From a virus, in IMG/VR virus record IMGVR_UViG_3300025138_011172, positions 1-64,000 of that record: 64,000 nucleotides of DNA; one strand, written 5' to 3'. Below the pieces are notes generated by a model. It did no database searches and was not told the origin of the DNA. It saw nothing but the letters and a program-made list of their open reading frames with translations. This document shows, piece after piece, positions 34,649 through 43,836 of the stretch. Within the stretch, counting starts at the first letter, position 1; the number at the start of each line of letters is the position of its first letter. The translations under genes and the position numbers were made by a program.

Positions 34649-35789
34649 ACCTAAATTTAGGACAGAAGAGATTTTAGAAACTATACGAGAATGCCTTGAT
34701 AAAGGATGGACTGGTATGGGATTTAAAACAGAAGAATTTGAAAATGCTTGGAAAGATTATACTGATTTACCAAACTCCCATTTTATTTCTTCTAATACAG
34801 TAGGATTACATTTGGCTTTAAATGTTTTTAAGAAAAAAAATGGATGGGAAGATGGAGATGAAATAATAACAACCCCTCTTACTTTTATTTCAACTAATCA
34901 TTCTATAATGTATGAAAGATTAAAACCAGTTTTTGCTGATGTAGATAAATCTTTATGCTTAGACCCAAAATCAGTTGAATCTAAAATAACTAATAAAACA
35001 AAAGCCGTAATTTACGTAGGTATTGGAGGTAATACTGGACAGTTAGAAGAAATTCAATCCATTTGTAAAAAACACAATTTAAAATTAATCTTAGATGCAG
35101 CCCACATGGCAGGAACTAAAATTAAGAATATGTTTGATGGAATGGGGTACACAACAGAACATGTGGGAAAACAAGCGGATGTTACTGTGTTTAGTTTTCA
35201 AGCTGTAAAAAATCTTCCAACAGCAGATAGTGGAATGATATGTTTTAAAGATAAAGAAGATGATAAATTAGCTAGAAAATTAAGTTGGTTAGGAATTAAT
35301 AAAGATACTTTCAATAGAAGCACTCAGGGATCTTATAAATGGAAATATAATGTTGAAGAAGTTGGGTTTAAATACCATGGAAATTCTATTATGGCTTCCA
35401 TTGGATTAACCCAATTACAATATCTTGATGAAGATAATGATTATAGAAATTATATAGCAGAACAATATATTTCTAACCTTAAGGATATTAAAGGAATTAA
35501 AATAATATATGATTCTCCTTTAGTAGAAAAATCATCAAGACATTTATTTCAAATTAGAGTAGATAAGAATAAAAGAGATTCTATAATCGAACAACTATAT
35601 AAAAATGAAATATACCCAGGTGTTCATTATATTGATAATACAACTTATCCAATGTATAATTATGCTTTTGGATCTTGCCCTAATGCACATCAATTTTCAG
35701 ATGAATTAATTACTTTACCAATCCACTTAGATATAACCTTGGAGGATATAAGTAGAGTTTGTAACGTTTTAATAAATACAATAACATGA
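34626..35789 (+). CDS. DegT/DnrJ/EryC1-type sugar aminotransferase (perosamine-synthase-like)
   Basis: A 387-residue PLP-dependent enzyme. It shows the family opening KPKFRTEEILETIRECLDKG, DEIITTPLTFISTNHSIMYE, the aspartate segment LILDAAHMAGTK, and the PLP lysine in VFSFQAVKNLPTADSGM. The later NDYRNYIAEQYISNL fits as well. Starts at 34614 and 34620 are possible. With the Gmd-like gene at 36466 it would complete GDP-perosamine synthesis (GDP-4-keto-6-deoxymannose to GDP-perosamine). Confidence 0.85.
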   Translation: MKKINVLKPKFRTEEILETIRECLDKGWTGMGFKTEEFENAWKDYTDLPNSHFISSNTVGLHLALNVFKKKNGWEDGDEIITTPLTFISTNHSIMYERLKPVFADVDKSLCLDPKSVESKITNKTKAVIYVGIGGNTGQLEEIQSICKKHNLKLILDAAHMAGTKIKNMFDGMGYTTEHVGKQADVTVFSFQAVKNLPTADSGMICFKDKEDDKLARKLSWLGINKDTFNRSTQGSYKWKYNVEEVGFKYHGNSIMASIGLTQLQYLDEDNDYRNYIAEQYISNLKDIKGIKIIYDSPLVEKSSRHLFQIRVDKNKRDSIIEQLYKNEIYPGVHYIDNTTYPMYNYAFGSCPNAHQFSDELITLPIHLDITLEDISRVCNVLINTIT

Positions 35790-36469
35790 TAAAAAAATAT
35801 GGAGAACCTAAACATTATATAAATAGACCATTGTGTCGATTTGATATAATTAATTACTTTATTGAAAAAAACAATTATCTTAATTATCTAGAAATAGGGG
35901 TTAGAGCTCCTCAAGCTTGTTTTAATAGGATTATTGCTTCACATAAGGATGCAGTAGATCCTGCACCCTTACAACCCGGAGAAATTAACTATCCAGTAAC
36001 ATCAGATGAATTTTTTCAATTATTAGAAAACAACCCAGAAATAAAATATGATATAATTTTTATAGATGGTTTGCATTTATATGAACAAGTTAAGAAAGAT
36101 ATATCTAATTCATTAAACCATCTAACAGATAACGGAACTATAGTAATGCATGATTGTAGTCCACCATCAATTCACCACCAAAGAACTAATTATGGTGATT
36201 ATTCAACACCTGCGGGATCTGATTGGAATGGTACTACATGGAGAGCTTTTGTAGAATTAAGATGTACTAATCCAAATTTAAATATGAGTGTAGTAGATAC
36301 TGATTATGGGGTAGGTATTATCCAAAAAGGTAATCAACAAGTATGGGATAAAGAAAATATTGAAACCTGTATGACTTATGAATATTTAGATAAAAATAGA
36401 AAAGATTTATTAAATTTATTTAATGTAGAACAGTTTGAACAAAATTATAAAACCGGATTTTTAAAATGA
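35786..36469 (+). CDS. class I SAM-dependent methyltransferase (Methyltransf_24-like)
   Basis: A 227-residue protein. LNYLEIGVRAPQACFNRII is the SAM-binding motif I, DIIFIDGLHLYEQVKKDI motif II region, and NGTIVMHDCSPPS the post-II strand. Members act on sugars or small molecules. Here probably a glycan O- or N-methylation. ATGA overlaps on both sides. Confidence 0.75.
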   Translation: MIKKYGEPKHYINRPLCRFDIINYFIEKNNYLNYLEIGVRAPQACFNRIIASHKDAVDPAPLQPGEINYPVTSDEFFQLLENNPEIKYDIIFIDGLHLYEQVKKDISNSLNHLTDNGTIVMHDCSPPSIHHQRTNYGDYSTPAGSDWNGTTWRAFVELRCTNPNLNMSVVDTDYGVGIIQKGNQQVWDKENIETCMTYEYLDKNRKDLLNLFNVEQFEQNYKTGFLK

Positions 36470-37431
36470 AAACAGCACTTGTAACAGGAATAAATGGAAT
36501 GGATGGCAGCCATCTATCAGACTTACTTTTATCAAAGGGATATAAAGTTTTTGGGATGGAAAGAAGGTCATCATCCAAGAATAGAACAAATACTTTACAT
36601 TTAGAGGATAAAGTAACTTTCCTCCAGGGGGACTTAACTGACCAAAACTCACTATTAAGATGTTTAAAAGAGTCTAATCCTGATGAAGTATATAATTTAG
36701 CAGCACAATCATTTGTAGGTGAAAGTTGGAATACTCCAGAACACACCTCTGAAGTAACTGGGTTAGGGGTATTAAGAATATTAGAAGCAATTAGAGAATT
36801 TAACCCAAAAATTAAATTCTACCAAGCAAGTTCATCAGAAATGTTTGGTAGAATGGTTGAAAATCCTGCTAATGAAAATACCCCATTTTACCCGAGAAGC
36901 CCCTATGGAGTATCTAAGTTATATGGACATTGGATAACAAAAAATTATAGAGAATCATATGACATGTTTGCTTGTAGTGGTATTTTATTCAACCATGAAT
37001 CAGAAAAACGAGGAATAGAATTTGTAACTCGAAAAATATCAGATGGGGTAGCTAAAATTAAATTAGGTCTAGCTGATTATATATCTTTGGGTAATTTAGA
37101 TGCTAAAAGAGATTGGGGGTATGCTCCTGATTATGTAGAAGCTATGTGGTTAATGTTACAACAGGAAACCCCAGATGATTATGTTATAGCTACTGGTAAT
37201 ACTTACTCTATTAGAGAATTTTTAGATATTGCTTTTAACCATGTTGGTATTAAAAATTGGGAACCTTATATTAAACAAGATCCAAGATTTATGAGACCTG
37301 CGGAAGTAGATGTATTAAGAGGTGATTTTACAAAAGCTAAAGAAAATTTAGATTGGATTCCTAAAACATCTTTTGTAAATTTAGTGAAGAAAATGGTTGA
37401 TAACGATATTAATTTATTAAATAATGGATAA
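36466..37431 (+). CDS. gmd: GDP-mannose 4,6-dehydratase
   Basis: A 321-residue extended SDR, slightly shorter than cellular Gmd. TGINGMDGSHLSDLLLSKGY binds NADP; EVYNLAAQSFVGESWNTPE is characteristic of Gmd; catalytic residues are in QASSSEMFG and YGVSKLYG. It converts GDP-mannose to GDP-4-keto-6-deoxy-mannose, feeding the aminotransferase at 34626. GDP-mannose would come from the host. Confidence 0.92.
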   Translation: MKTALVTGINGMDGSHLSDLLLSKGYKVFGMERRSSSKNRTNTLHLEDKVTFLQGDLTDQNSLLRCLKESNPDEVYNLAAQSFVGESWNTPEHTSEVTGLGVLRILEAIREFNPKIKFYQASSSEMFGRMVENPANENTPFYPRSPYGVSKLYGHWITKNYRESYDMFACSGILFNHESEKRGIEFVTRKISDGVAKIKLGLADYISLGNLDAKRDWGYAPDYVEAMWLMLQQETPDDYVIATGNTYSIREFLDIAFNHVGIKNWEPYIKQDPRFMRPAEVDVLRGDFTKAKENLDWIPKTSFVNLVKKMVDNDINLLNNG

Positions 37432-38485
37432 AATTACATTTTGTATTCCTAGTAAATCTAATCTTAGATATCTTAAAACTTGTATATCTTCAATTAGAAA
37501 AAATGCTTATAGAAATGATCATGAAATTATAGTATTTGTAGACGAAGATACAGATGGTACTTGTGAATGGTTAAAAGAAAATGCTGATAAATATAATGTA
37601 GATTATTATATTAATTTTAACTTAGGAGATAAATTATTTGGGATTGGTAAAGCCTATGATTATTGTATAGAAAAATCTACTACAGATATTTTTATGATAT
37701 TTCATGCTGATATGATGTTAGGGAAAAATGCAGATTTAAACGCATATAATCAATTAAAATCAAAATCTGTAGTATGTTCTACAAGAATAGAACCTCCACT
37801 TCACCCTAATGGAGGAGAAAAAATATTGCTTGATTTTGGAATGTGGCCTGAAGAATTTAAAGAAGAAGAATTTGATGTTTATGTAAATGAACATTTAGAA
37901 GATACTAAAATAACAGAGGGTATATTTGCCCCGTGGATGATGTATAAAAATGATTTTCTAGAAATTTTAGGAGGACACGACCCAGTAATGCATTCTTGTA
38001 GAGAAGATTCTGATTTATTTAATAGAATGTTATTAGCTGGATTTGATTTTATTCAACCCTGGAATTCTTTAGTATACCATTTAACAGGAAGAGGAGCAGG
38101 TAGTTTTGATGGTGACCCTGAAAGACATGAAAAATGGAAAAAAGATATGAATGATTCAACTTTAGAATTTATTCAAAAATGGGGAAGTAATGTTAATCAT
38201 ACCCCCTTAATGAAACCTATAGTTTCCCCTGTTTATAAAAAATGTGTTAATATTATTAACTCAAATCCACAATTACAAGAAGCGTTAAAACCTTGGTTTA
38301 ATGGAGGAAGAGACATAATAGTTGAAATTGATGGTAATAAATTTACTCAACAAGATTATCAAATAATTCAACAACTCTCAGCGATTATCCAGGATAGTGG
38401 AGAAATTGGTACATTTGAGTTAGGTAATTTAAAAATTACAATTAATAATTTAAATTCATATGAAAAAGATTTAATAAAAATATGA
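37424..38485 (+). CDS. GT2-type glycosyltransferase with C-terminal extension
   Basis: A 353-residue protein. The first roughly 265 residues form a GT-A domain: ITFCIPSKSNLRYLKTCISS, FMIFHADMMLGKNADLN, then HSCREDSDLFNRMLLAGFDF. The last about 85 residues (from about YKKCVNIINSNPQLQEALKP) are a separate small region of unknown role. Overlaps the Gmd gene by eight bases. Confidence 0.8.
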   Translation: MDKITFCIPSKSNLRYLKTCISSIRKNAYRNDHEIIVFVDEDTDGTCEWLKENADKYNVDYYINFNLGDKLFGIGKAYDYCIEKSTTDIFMIFHADMMLGKNADLNAYNQLKSKSVVCSTRIEPPLHPNGGEKILLDFGMWPEEFKEEEFDVYVNEHLEDTKITEGIFAPWMMYKNDFLEILGGHDPVMHSCREDSDLFNRMLLAGFDFIQPWNSLVYHLTGRGAGSFDGDPERHEKWKKDMNDSTLEFIQKWGSNVNHTPLMKPIVSPVYKKCVNIINSNPQLQEALKPWFNGGRDIIVEIDGNKFTQQDYQIIQQLSAIIQDSGEIGTFELGNLKITINNLNSYEKDLIKI

Positions 38486-39408
38486 TAAAAAAAATTGCAG
38501 TTATTACCCCAGTATCCCATTTAGTAGGAATAAAGGAATTATTAGATACTAAAGGAGAAATATTCTACCTAGAGGATAACCCAATAAAATCAAAAGTAAG
38601 AGTACTATTAGAAACTAAAGATATTGATACTATAGTTTGTAATCCTAATCAACAATCATTTAAAATTGATAAACAATTATTAAATAACACTAAAGTAAAA
38701 ATTATAAATTCATGTTCAACTGGGTTAAATCACATTGACTTAGAATATTGTAAATCTCAAAACATTGAAATTCAATGTCATAAAAACGATTATGAATTAA
38801 TAAATCAATTACCATCAACTTCAGAATTAGCTTTTGGGTTAATGGTTTCTTTATTAAGAAATATCCCAAAATGTAATAATCATGTTAAAAATTATGGGTG
38901 GGATTATACTAGGTTCATGGGGAGACAAGTTAAAGATTTAACTATTGGTATTATAGGGTATGGTAGGTTAGGTAAAATGATGAAAAAATATTGTGATGCT
39001 TTTGATGCTAAAACTTATGTTTATGATCCTTACGTTGATATTAAACAAACTTCTTTAAAAGAAATATTTAAAAAATGTGATGTTGTTTCACTCCATGTCC
39101 ATGTTACGAATGAAACAAAATATATGATTTCAGAGGAATTACTTGGATTATCTAAAAAGGGTTTGTATATTATAAACACAAGTAGAGGAGAAATTGTTAA
39201 AGAAGAAGATGTGGTTAAAGCATTAAATAATGGTAAATTAATAGGTTATGGAACAGATGTTATTGAAAATGAATTTGATAATATTAAGGATTCACCAATA
39301 ATAAAAGCAATGAATAAAGGTAAAAATGTTATAGTTACTCCTCATATAGGAGGGATGACAACTGAAGGACAAACAAAAGCGTATAAATGGTCAATAGATA
39401 AATTATAA
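38482..39408 (+). CDS. D-2-hydroxyacid dehydrogenase family protein
   Basis: A 308-residue protein of the D-isomer-specific 2-hydroxyacid dehydrogenase family. The NAD-binding motif is GIIGYGRLGKMMKK, followed by VYDPY; catalytic-domain segments include LYIINTSRGEIVKEEDVV and VTPHIGGMTTEG with the conserved histidine. It would reduce or oxidise a 2-keto/2-hydroxy acid, consistent with a keto-acid sugar route. Pathway position is inferred. Confidence 0.82.
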   Translation: MIKKIAVITPVSHLVGIKELLDTKGEIFYLEDNPIKSKVRVLLETKDIDTIVCNPNQQSFKIDKQLLNNTKVKIINSCSTGLNHIDLEYCKSQNIEIQCHKNDYELINQLPSTSELAFGLMVSLLRNIPKCNNHVKNYGWDYTRFMGRQVKDLTIGIIGYGRLGKMMKKYCDAFDAKTYVYDPYVDIKQTSLKEIFKKCDVVSLHVHVTNETKYMISEELLGLSKKGLYIINTSRGEIVKEEDVVKALNNGKLIGYGTDVIENEFDNIKDSPIIKAMNKGKNVIVTPHIGGMTTEGQTKAYKWSIDKL

Positions 39409-39410
39409 AA

Positions 39411-39971
39411 ATGGAAAAAGTATTAGTAATAATTCCTGCAAAAGCAGATTCAACAAGGTTTATTGGGAAAAATAAACAATTAATCCAAGGTAAAACTTTA
39501 GTAGAACATGCTATTAGTTATGCTAAAAACAGTAAACACCAAGTTAGAATTATAGTATCAACAGAAGATGAAGAAACTAAATTAATAGCTCTTAATAAGG
39601 GGGTTGAAGTAATACATAGAGAAAAAGAATTTATGGGTGATAGAGAGGTAATGGATGTTTATGTAGATGTGTTTGAGAAACTAAAAGATGATAACATTGA
39701 TTATGTTATAGGTTTACAACCAGACAACCCAGATAGGAATGTTACTTTAGATGATGGGTTAGAATATTTTATAGATTTAAAATATGATGATTTAGTTACA
39801 GTTAGTTCTGATGGATCGAGAAATGGAGCTTTAAGAATTACTAGGGCATCACACATTAAATCTGGATATGTTAGTAGAAGAGTAGGTACTATATTAGATA
39901 ATTGTACTAATATTCATTCTAAAAATGATCTTACAAACGCTGAAAAAAATATAAATGAACGAGTATATTAA
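39411..39971 (+). CDS. CMP-ulosonate/nonulosonate cytidylyltransferase-like protein
   Basis: A 186-residue NeuA/KdsB-type nucleotidyltransferase. [20 protein letters not shown] is the P-loop-like signature of CMP-sugar synthetases; [19 protein letters not shown] contains the metal-binding site region. It is short (NeuA is about 220 residues or more). The next gene, a DAHP-synthase-like enzyme, starts 17 bases before its stop, strongly suggesting make-and-activate coupling. Confidence 0.72.
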   Translation: MEKVLVIIPAKADSTRFIGKNKQLIQGKTLVEHAISYAKNSKHQVRIIVSTEDEETKLIALNKGVEVIHREKEFMGDREVMDVYVDVFEKLKDDNIDYVIGLQPDNPDRNVTLDDGLEYFIDLKYDDLVTVSSDGSRNGALRITRASHIKSGYVSRRVGTILDNCTNIHSKNDLTNAEKNINERVY

Positions 39972-40764
39972 ATCATTAAAAAACCAGGATAAATTAAATA
40001 TATCAATTAACCTTGATAAAAAGTTTAAATGGGAACATTTTAAAATAGCAGGACCCTGTTCAGTAGAGGGAGAAAGTATTATTGAGATTTCAAAAGAAAT
40101 TAAAAAATGTGGAGCAGATGCCTTAAGAGCAGGAGCCTATAAACCTTGTACTTATCCTATTTTAAAAGAAACAAATGGGTGGAAAGAAGGTCTTAGAAAA
40201 GAAGGACTTGAATTACTTAAAGAAGCTAAAAAACAATCAGGTTTACCTATTGTAACTGAAGTAATGGATGCTAGTATGATAGAAGAAGTTAGTGAAGTAG
40301 CAGACATATTTCAAATAGGAACTAGAAATTTTCAAAATTATACACTTTTGGATGCTTTAGGAAAATCTAATACCCCTGTATTATTGAAAAGAGGAACATG
40401 GGGTACTTTAGATGAAATATTAGGAGCATGTGAGCGTATTTTAGTTGGGGGTAATGAAAATATTGCTATATGTTTAAGAGGTGTAGTAGGTATGCCTAAT
40501 TATAGACATATTTTTCCAACAATTAGATGGGCACCTGATTTAATGATGATCCCAGCTTTAAAGGAATTTACTAATATCCCCATTATATATGATCCAAGTC
40601 ATTCTACTGGGTATAGAAATTTTGTTAAACCTATTTCTAGAGCAGCAATAGCTGCAGGTGCCGATGGTTTAATTATTGAAGCTCACCCTACACCTGATGA
40701 ATCTATTAGTGACCCAGCTCAAGCAATTAATTATAGAACTTTAAAAACTATCTTTAATGATTAG
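39955..40764 (+). CDS. DAHP-synthase-like (type I beta) aldol-condensing enzyme with altered substrate motifs
   Basis: A 269-residue TIM-barrel enzyme. [68 protein letters not shown] and [16 protein letters not shown] all match type I beta DAHP synthase. These condense PEP with an aldose phosphate to a 3-deoxy-2-ulosonate. Two conserved motifs differ: KPRT, which contacts erythrose-4-phosphate, is KPCT here (residues 63-66), and ERGIRT is LRGVVG. A different aldehyde substrate is therefore plausible. KDO8P synthase fits less well by motif. Confidence 0.82.
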   Translation: MNEYIKSLKNQDKLNISINLDKKFKWEHFKIAGPCSVEGESIIEISKEIKKCGADALRAGAYKPCTYPILKETNGWKEGLRKEGLELLKEAKKQSGLPIVTEVMDASMIEEVSEVADIFQIGTRNFQNYTLLDALGKSNTPVLLKRGTWGTLDEILGACERILVGGNENIAICLRGVVGMPNYRHIFPTIRWAPDLMMIPALKEFTNIPIIYDPSHSTGYRNFVKPISRAAIAAGADGLIIEAHPTPDESISDPAQAINYRTLKTIFND

Positions 40765-41398
40765 TATTATAATAAGAAATAAAGATGAGTCTGATTTTAT
40801 AGGGCATGCTATTCAATCTTGTGTTGATAACTTTAAAGATCCTGAGATTATAATAGTAGATGATAATTCTCAAGATGATTCTGATAGAGTAATTTCACTG
40901 TTTGATAACACTAATATTAGAATTCATTCTTTACCTAAAAAATATTCCCCAGGATACTCTTTAAACTATGGGGTAAGTGAATGTAATAATAACACAATTT
41001 TAGTCCTTTCAGCCCACTGTCAACTTACAAATTTAGAGGGTTGGGAAAAAAGGGTTAAAACCCAACTAAATGATTATTGTGCTGTTTTTGGGAAACAAAC
41101 CCCAATATATAGAGGTAAAAAAATAACACCTAGGTATATTTGGAGCCATTTTGGGGATACACAAGAAAAAAATTTATTTTCAAAAATTGAACAACGTTAT
41201 TTTTTACATAATGCTTTTTGTTTTTATAATAAAGAATTTTTAGAAAATAACCCATTTGATGAAAAACTTCATGGAAAAGAAGATAGATATTGGGCAATTG
41301 ATATGGTTAAACAAGGGCATAATTACTTATATGACCCTAAACTAAAATGTAATCATTTTTGGACTCCAAGGGGAGCTACATGGAAAGGAATAGGATAA
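40757..41398 (+). CDS. GT2-type glycosyltransferase
   Basis: A 213-residue GT-A enzyme: [32 protein letters not shown] and [20 protein letters not shown] match GT2 donor and catalytic-base motifs. Overlaps the DAHP-synthase-like gene by eight bases. Confidence 0.83.
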   Translation: MISIIIRNKDESDFIGHAIQSCVDNFKDPEIIIVDDNSQDDSDRVISLFDNTNIRIHSLPKKYSPGYSLNYGVSECNNNTILVLSAHCQLTNLEGWEKRVKTQLNDYCAVFGKQTPIYRGKKITPRYIWSHFGDTQEKNLFSKIEQRYFLHNAFCFYNKEFLENNPFDEKLHGKEDRYWAIDMVKQGHNYLYDPKLKCNHFWTPRGATWKGIG

Positions 41399-41409
41399 AA
41401 TAAAAATAC

Positions 41410-42159
41410 ATGAAAATAAAAAATAAAAAATTCACACAACAACATTTAGATAAATGTGATAAAATTAAACAACAGGCTAATATTCAATTTAATTTAACCC
41501 CTGTTAATAATATTTGTTTAATTCTTCAAAAACTAAAAGAATTAAATGATACTGAAGGTCATTATGTTGAATGTGGTACCTATAGAGGAAATACTCTTAT
41601 TCCATCAGCACTGTATTCTTTAAATTATGGGTATTTTAGTGAAAAAAAATTAATAGGTATTGATACATTTAAGGGTTTTCCTAAAACTACACAACATGAT
41701 TATAGAGATCTTCCTAATTATTTTGAAACTTTAAAATCACAAAATTTAATCTCAGAAGATCATTTTAATAAATCAAAACTTAGAACTAAAAATTTTCAGA
41801 GTTTATCACATTTAGAAAATGAATATTTTTTAGATACTCAAGAAGTATTTAACAATTGTAATGAATTCAATAATATTTCTTTATTAAAAGGCACATTTGA
41901 AGAAATAACCCCTACATTTAAAGATAAAATTTCGGTTCTTCATTTAGATGGAGATTTATATAAAAGTTATTTAACATGTTTAGATAATCTATATGATAAT
42001 GTAATTAGTGGGGGTGCAGTAATTTTTGATGAATATTATTCTCATAAATATCCTGGGGCTCGTGTTGCTGTAAATGAATTCTTTTTAGATAAAAAAGGAC
42101 ATTTTGAAAAATATTTAACTGATGAAGGCCATGAAAGATGGTGTTTTATAAAAAAATAA
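41410..42159 (+). CDS. TylF/MycF-type O-methyltransferase
   Basis: A 249-residue methyltransferase. GHYVECGTYRGNTLI is SAM motif I, KLIGIDTFKGFPKT motif II, and VLHLDGDLYKSYLTCLDNL followed by GGAVIFDEYYSHKYPGA carries the metal-binding aspartates seen in TylF. Members methylate sugar hydroxyls, so this likely caps or modifies a glycan. Confidence 0.8.
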   Translation: MKIKNKKFTQQHLDKCDKIKQQANIQFNLTPVNNICLILQKLKELNDTEGHYVECGTYRGNTLIPSALYSLNYGYFSEKKLIGIDTFKGFPKTTQHDYRDLPNYFETLKSQNLISEDHFNKSKLRTKNFQSLSHLENEYFLDTQEVFNNCNEFNNISLLKGTFEEITPTFKDKISVLHLDGDLYKSYLTCLDNLYDNVISGGAVIFDEYYSHKYPGARVAVNEFFLDKKGHFEKYLTDEGHERWCFIKK

Positions 42160-42161
42160 TA

Positions 42162-42779
42162 ATGAGTAAGATTTTATTAATAGGAAATGGCCCCTCAGCT
42201 ATAGAAAAAGAATTAGGATCAAGGATAGATTCAGATGAATTTGATAAAGTTGTTAGGTTTAATAGATGGAAATTTAATGAAGATGGATCAGAGTACGAAA
42301 AAGATCATTCAAAATTTGTAGGTACTAGATGTGATTATTGGGTTATAAATGATTTACATTTAACAGAAACTAAACTAGGAATAAATAAAAGACTTTATTA
42401 TGAATTAGTATTAGTAGTAATGCCTAATTTTAAATTTAATAATAATTTAGTAAATGAAGTTGAAAATAATTACCCTAATATAAAGTTTCTTAGACCCGAA
42501 TTAGAAAATAATGTTAATCAGGTTATTAGTTTCTCTCCATCATGGCCTTCGACAGGTGTTATTGCAATGGAATTTGCTATACAAAATTTTGATGAAGTTT
42601 ATTTACATGGGTTTGATACTTATGATATTAAATATGATACTTTACATTATTTTGAAGGAATAAATGAAACCTATGGTAAAAATGTATTTAAATTTAAAAA
42701 AAGAAAAGATCATACCCCTGAAAAAGAATTACAATATATTAATCATATAATTAAAAACCATAACGTAAAATTTTTATGA
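42162..42779 (+). CDS. GT29 (sialyltransferase)-like protein
   Basis: A 205-residue protein; ATG 42162 chosen over one 24 bases upstream because it directly precedes the fold and clears the previous stop. KILLIGNGPSAIEKELGSRI followed by DKVVRFNRWKF matches sialylmotif L of GT29 (VGNG..L....GxxID..D.VxRfN). SPSWPSTGVIAMEFAIQNFD, then EVYLHGFDTYD, resembles sialylmotif S (TG...A...c.eV...GF). GT29 enzymes use CMP-activated acidic sugars, which fits the cytidylyltransferases in this island. Confidence 0.7.
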   Translation: MSKILLIGNGPSAIEKELGSRIDSDEFDKVVRFNRWKFNEDGSEYEKDHSKFVGTRCDYWVINDLHLTETKLGINKRLYYELVLVVMPNFKFNNNLVNEVENNYPNIKFLRPELENNVNQVISFSPSWPSTGVIAMEFAIQNFDEVYLHGFDTYDIKYDTLHYFEGINETYGKNVFKFKKRKDHTPEKELQYINHIIKNHNVKFL

Positions 42780-43678
42780 AAAAAGCATTAGTAACAGGAG
42801 GAGCTGGTTTTATTGGCTCTAATTTAGTAGATAAGTTAATAAATAAAGGAATAGATGTTATAGTACTAGATGATTTATCCACAGGTAAAATTGAAAATAT
42901 TAACTCAAAAGCAAAATTTTGGAAAACTTCCTTATTAGATTTAACAGATACTTCATTTATTGGGATGGAGATTGATGTAGTATTTCATTTAGCAGCATTA
43001 GCTAGGGTACAACCTTCAATAGAAGATCCAATTAAATATAATAGTATAAATGTGGAAGGTACTCTTAAATTATTATTTGCAGCTCATAAAGCAGGAGTAA
43101 AACGTGTAGTTTATAGTGCTAGTAGTTCTTGTTATGGTAATGCTACTATTTTTCCAACTCCTGAAACCCACCCAACAAATCCATTATCTCCCTATGGTTT
43201 ACAAAAATATATTGGAGAACAATATTGTGAAGTGTTTAGTGAAGTATATGGTTTAGATACTTGTTCGTTAAGATATTTTAATGTATATGGTGAGAGAATG
43301 AATTTAGAAGGAGCTTATTGTTTAGTTATGGGTATATTTGCAAAGCAAATGTTAGATGGTAAACCTTTAACAATTACTAATGATGGAGAACAACTTAGGG
43401 ATTTTACGTATGTAGGTGATGTTGTAGATGCTAATATATTAGCAGCAACCCATAAAAAAAACTTACAAGGAGAATCTTTTAATATTGGGAATTGTGATAA
43501 TTATTCTGTTAATGAAGTAGCAGATATGTTAGGAGGTGAAAAAACTTACGGAGAAAAAAGATTAGAACCCTTTAAAACTTTAGCAGATAATAAAAAAGCT
43601 AAAAATATATTGGGTTGGGATCCAAAAGGAGATTTACCCCAATGGATTAAAAAATATAAAAAAGACTTAGGAATATGA
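42776..43678 (+). CDS. NAD-dependent sugar epimerase/dehydratase
   Basis: A 300-residue extended SDR. TGGAGFIGSNLVDKLINKGI binds NAD, VFHLAALARVQPSIEDP and the catalytic SASSSCYGN ... SPYGLQKYIGEQY follow, then SLRYFNVYGERM. It is most like UDP-glucose/GlcNAc 4-epimerases. It overlaps the GT29-like gene and closes the glycan island. Confidence 0.87.
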   Translation: MKKALVTGGAGFIGSNLVDKLINKGIDVIVLDDLSTGKIENINSKAKFWKTSLLDLTDTSFIGMEIDVVFHLAALARVQPSIEDPIKYNSINVEGTLKLLFAAHKAGVKRVVYSASSSCYGNATIFPTPETHPTNPLSPYGLQKYIGEQYCEVFSEVYGLDTCSLRYFNVYGERMNLEGAYCLVMGIFAKQMLDGKPLTITNDGEQLRDFTYVGDVVDANILAATHKKNLQGESFNIGNCDNYSVNEVADMLGGEKTYGEKRLEPFKTLADNKKAKNILGWDPKGDLPQWIKKYKKDLGI

Positions 43679-43836
43679 ACAAATATAAGTATTTTCATAG
43701 ATCAGACTTAAACAAGGAAACTGTAGGGGTTGTAAAAGCTAAAAATGAAAAAGAAGCTTTTTTAAAGGCTGCTAATAAAAAGCAACTTTCAATTTCTCAT
43801 TTTATAAACTTATTTGCTATAGAAGAAATTAAATAA
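43675..43836 (+). CDS. small hypothetical protein
   Basis: Fifty-three residues from ATG 43675 to TAA 43834-43836, with ATGA and TAATG overlaps at both ends. KYFHRSDLNKETVGVVKAKN suggests a small beta-alpha fold. No family recognised. Confidence 0.5.
   Translation: MNKYKYFHRSDLNKETVGVVKAKNEKEAFLKAANKKQLSISHFINLFAIEEIK

Noticed and set aside
39955-40764. KDO-8-phosphate synthase
   Set aside because: Motifs such as [13 protein letters not shown] and DPSHSTG follow DAHP synthase rather than KDO8P synthase (which has QIPAFLxRQTDLL and DxTHSxQ).
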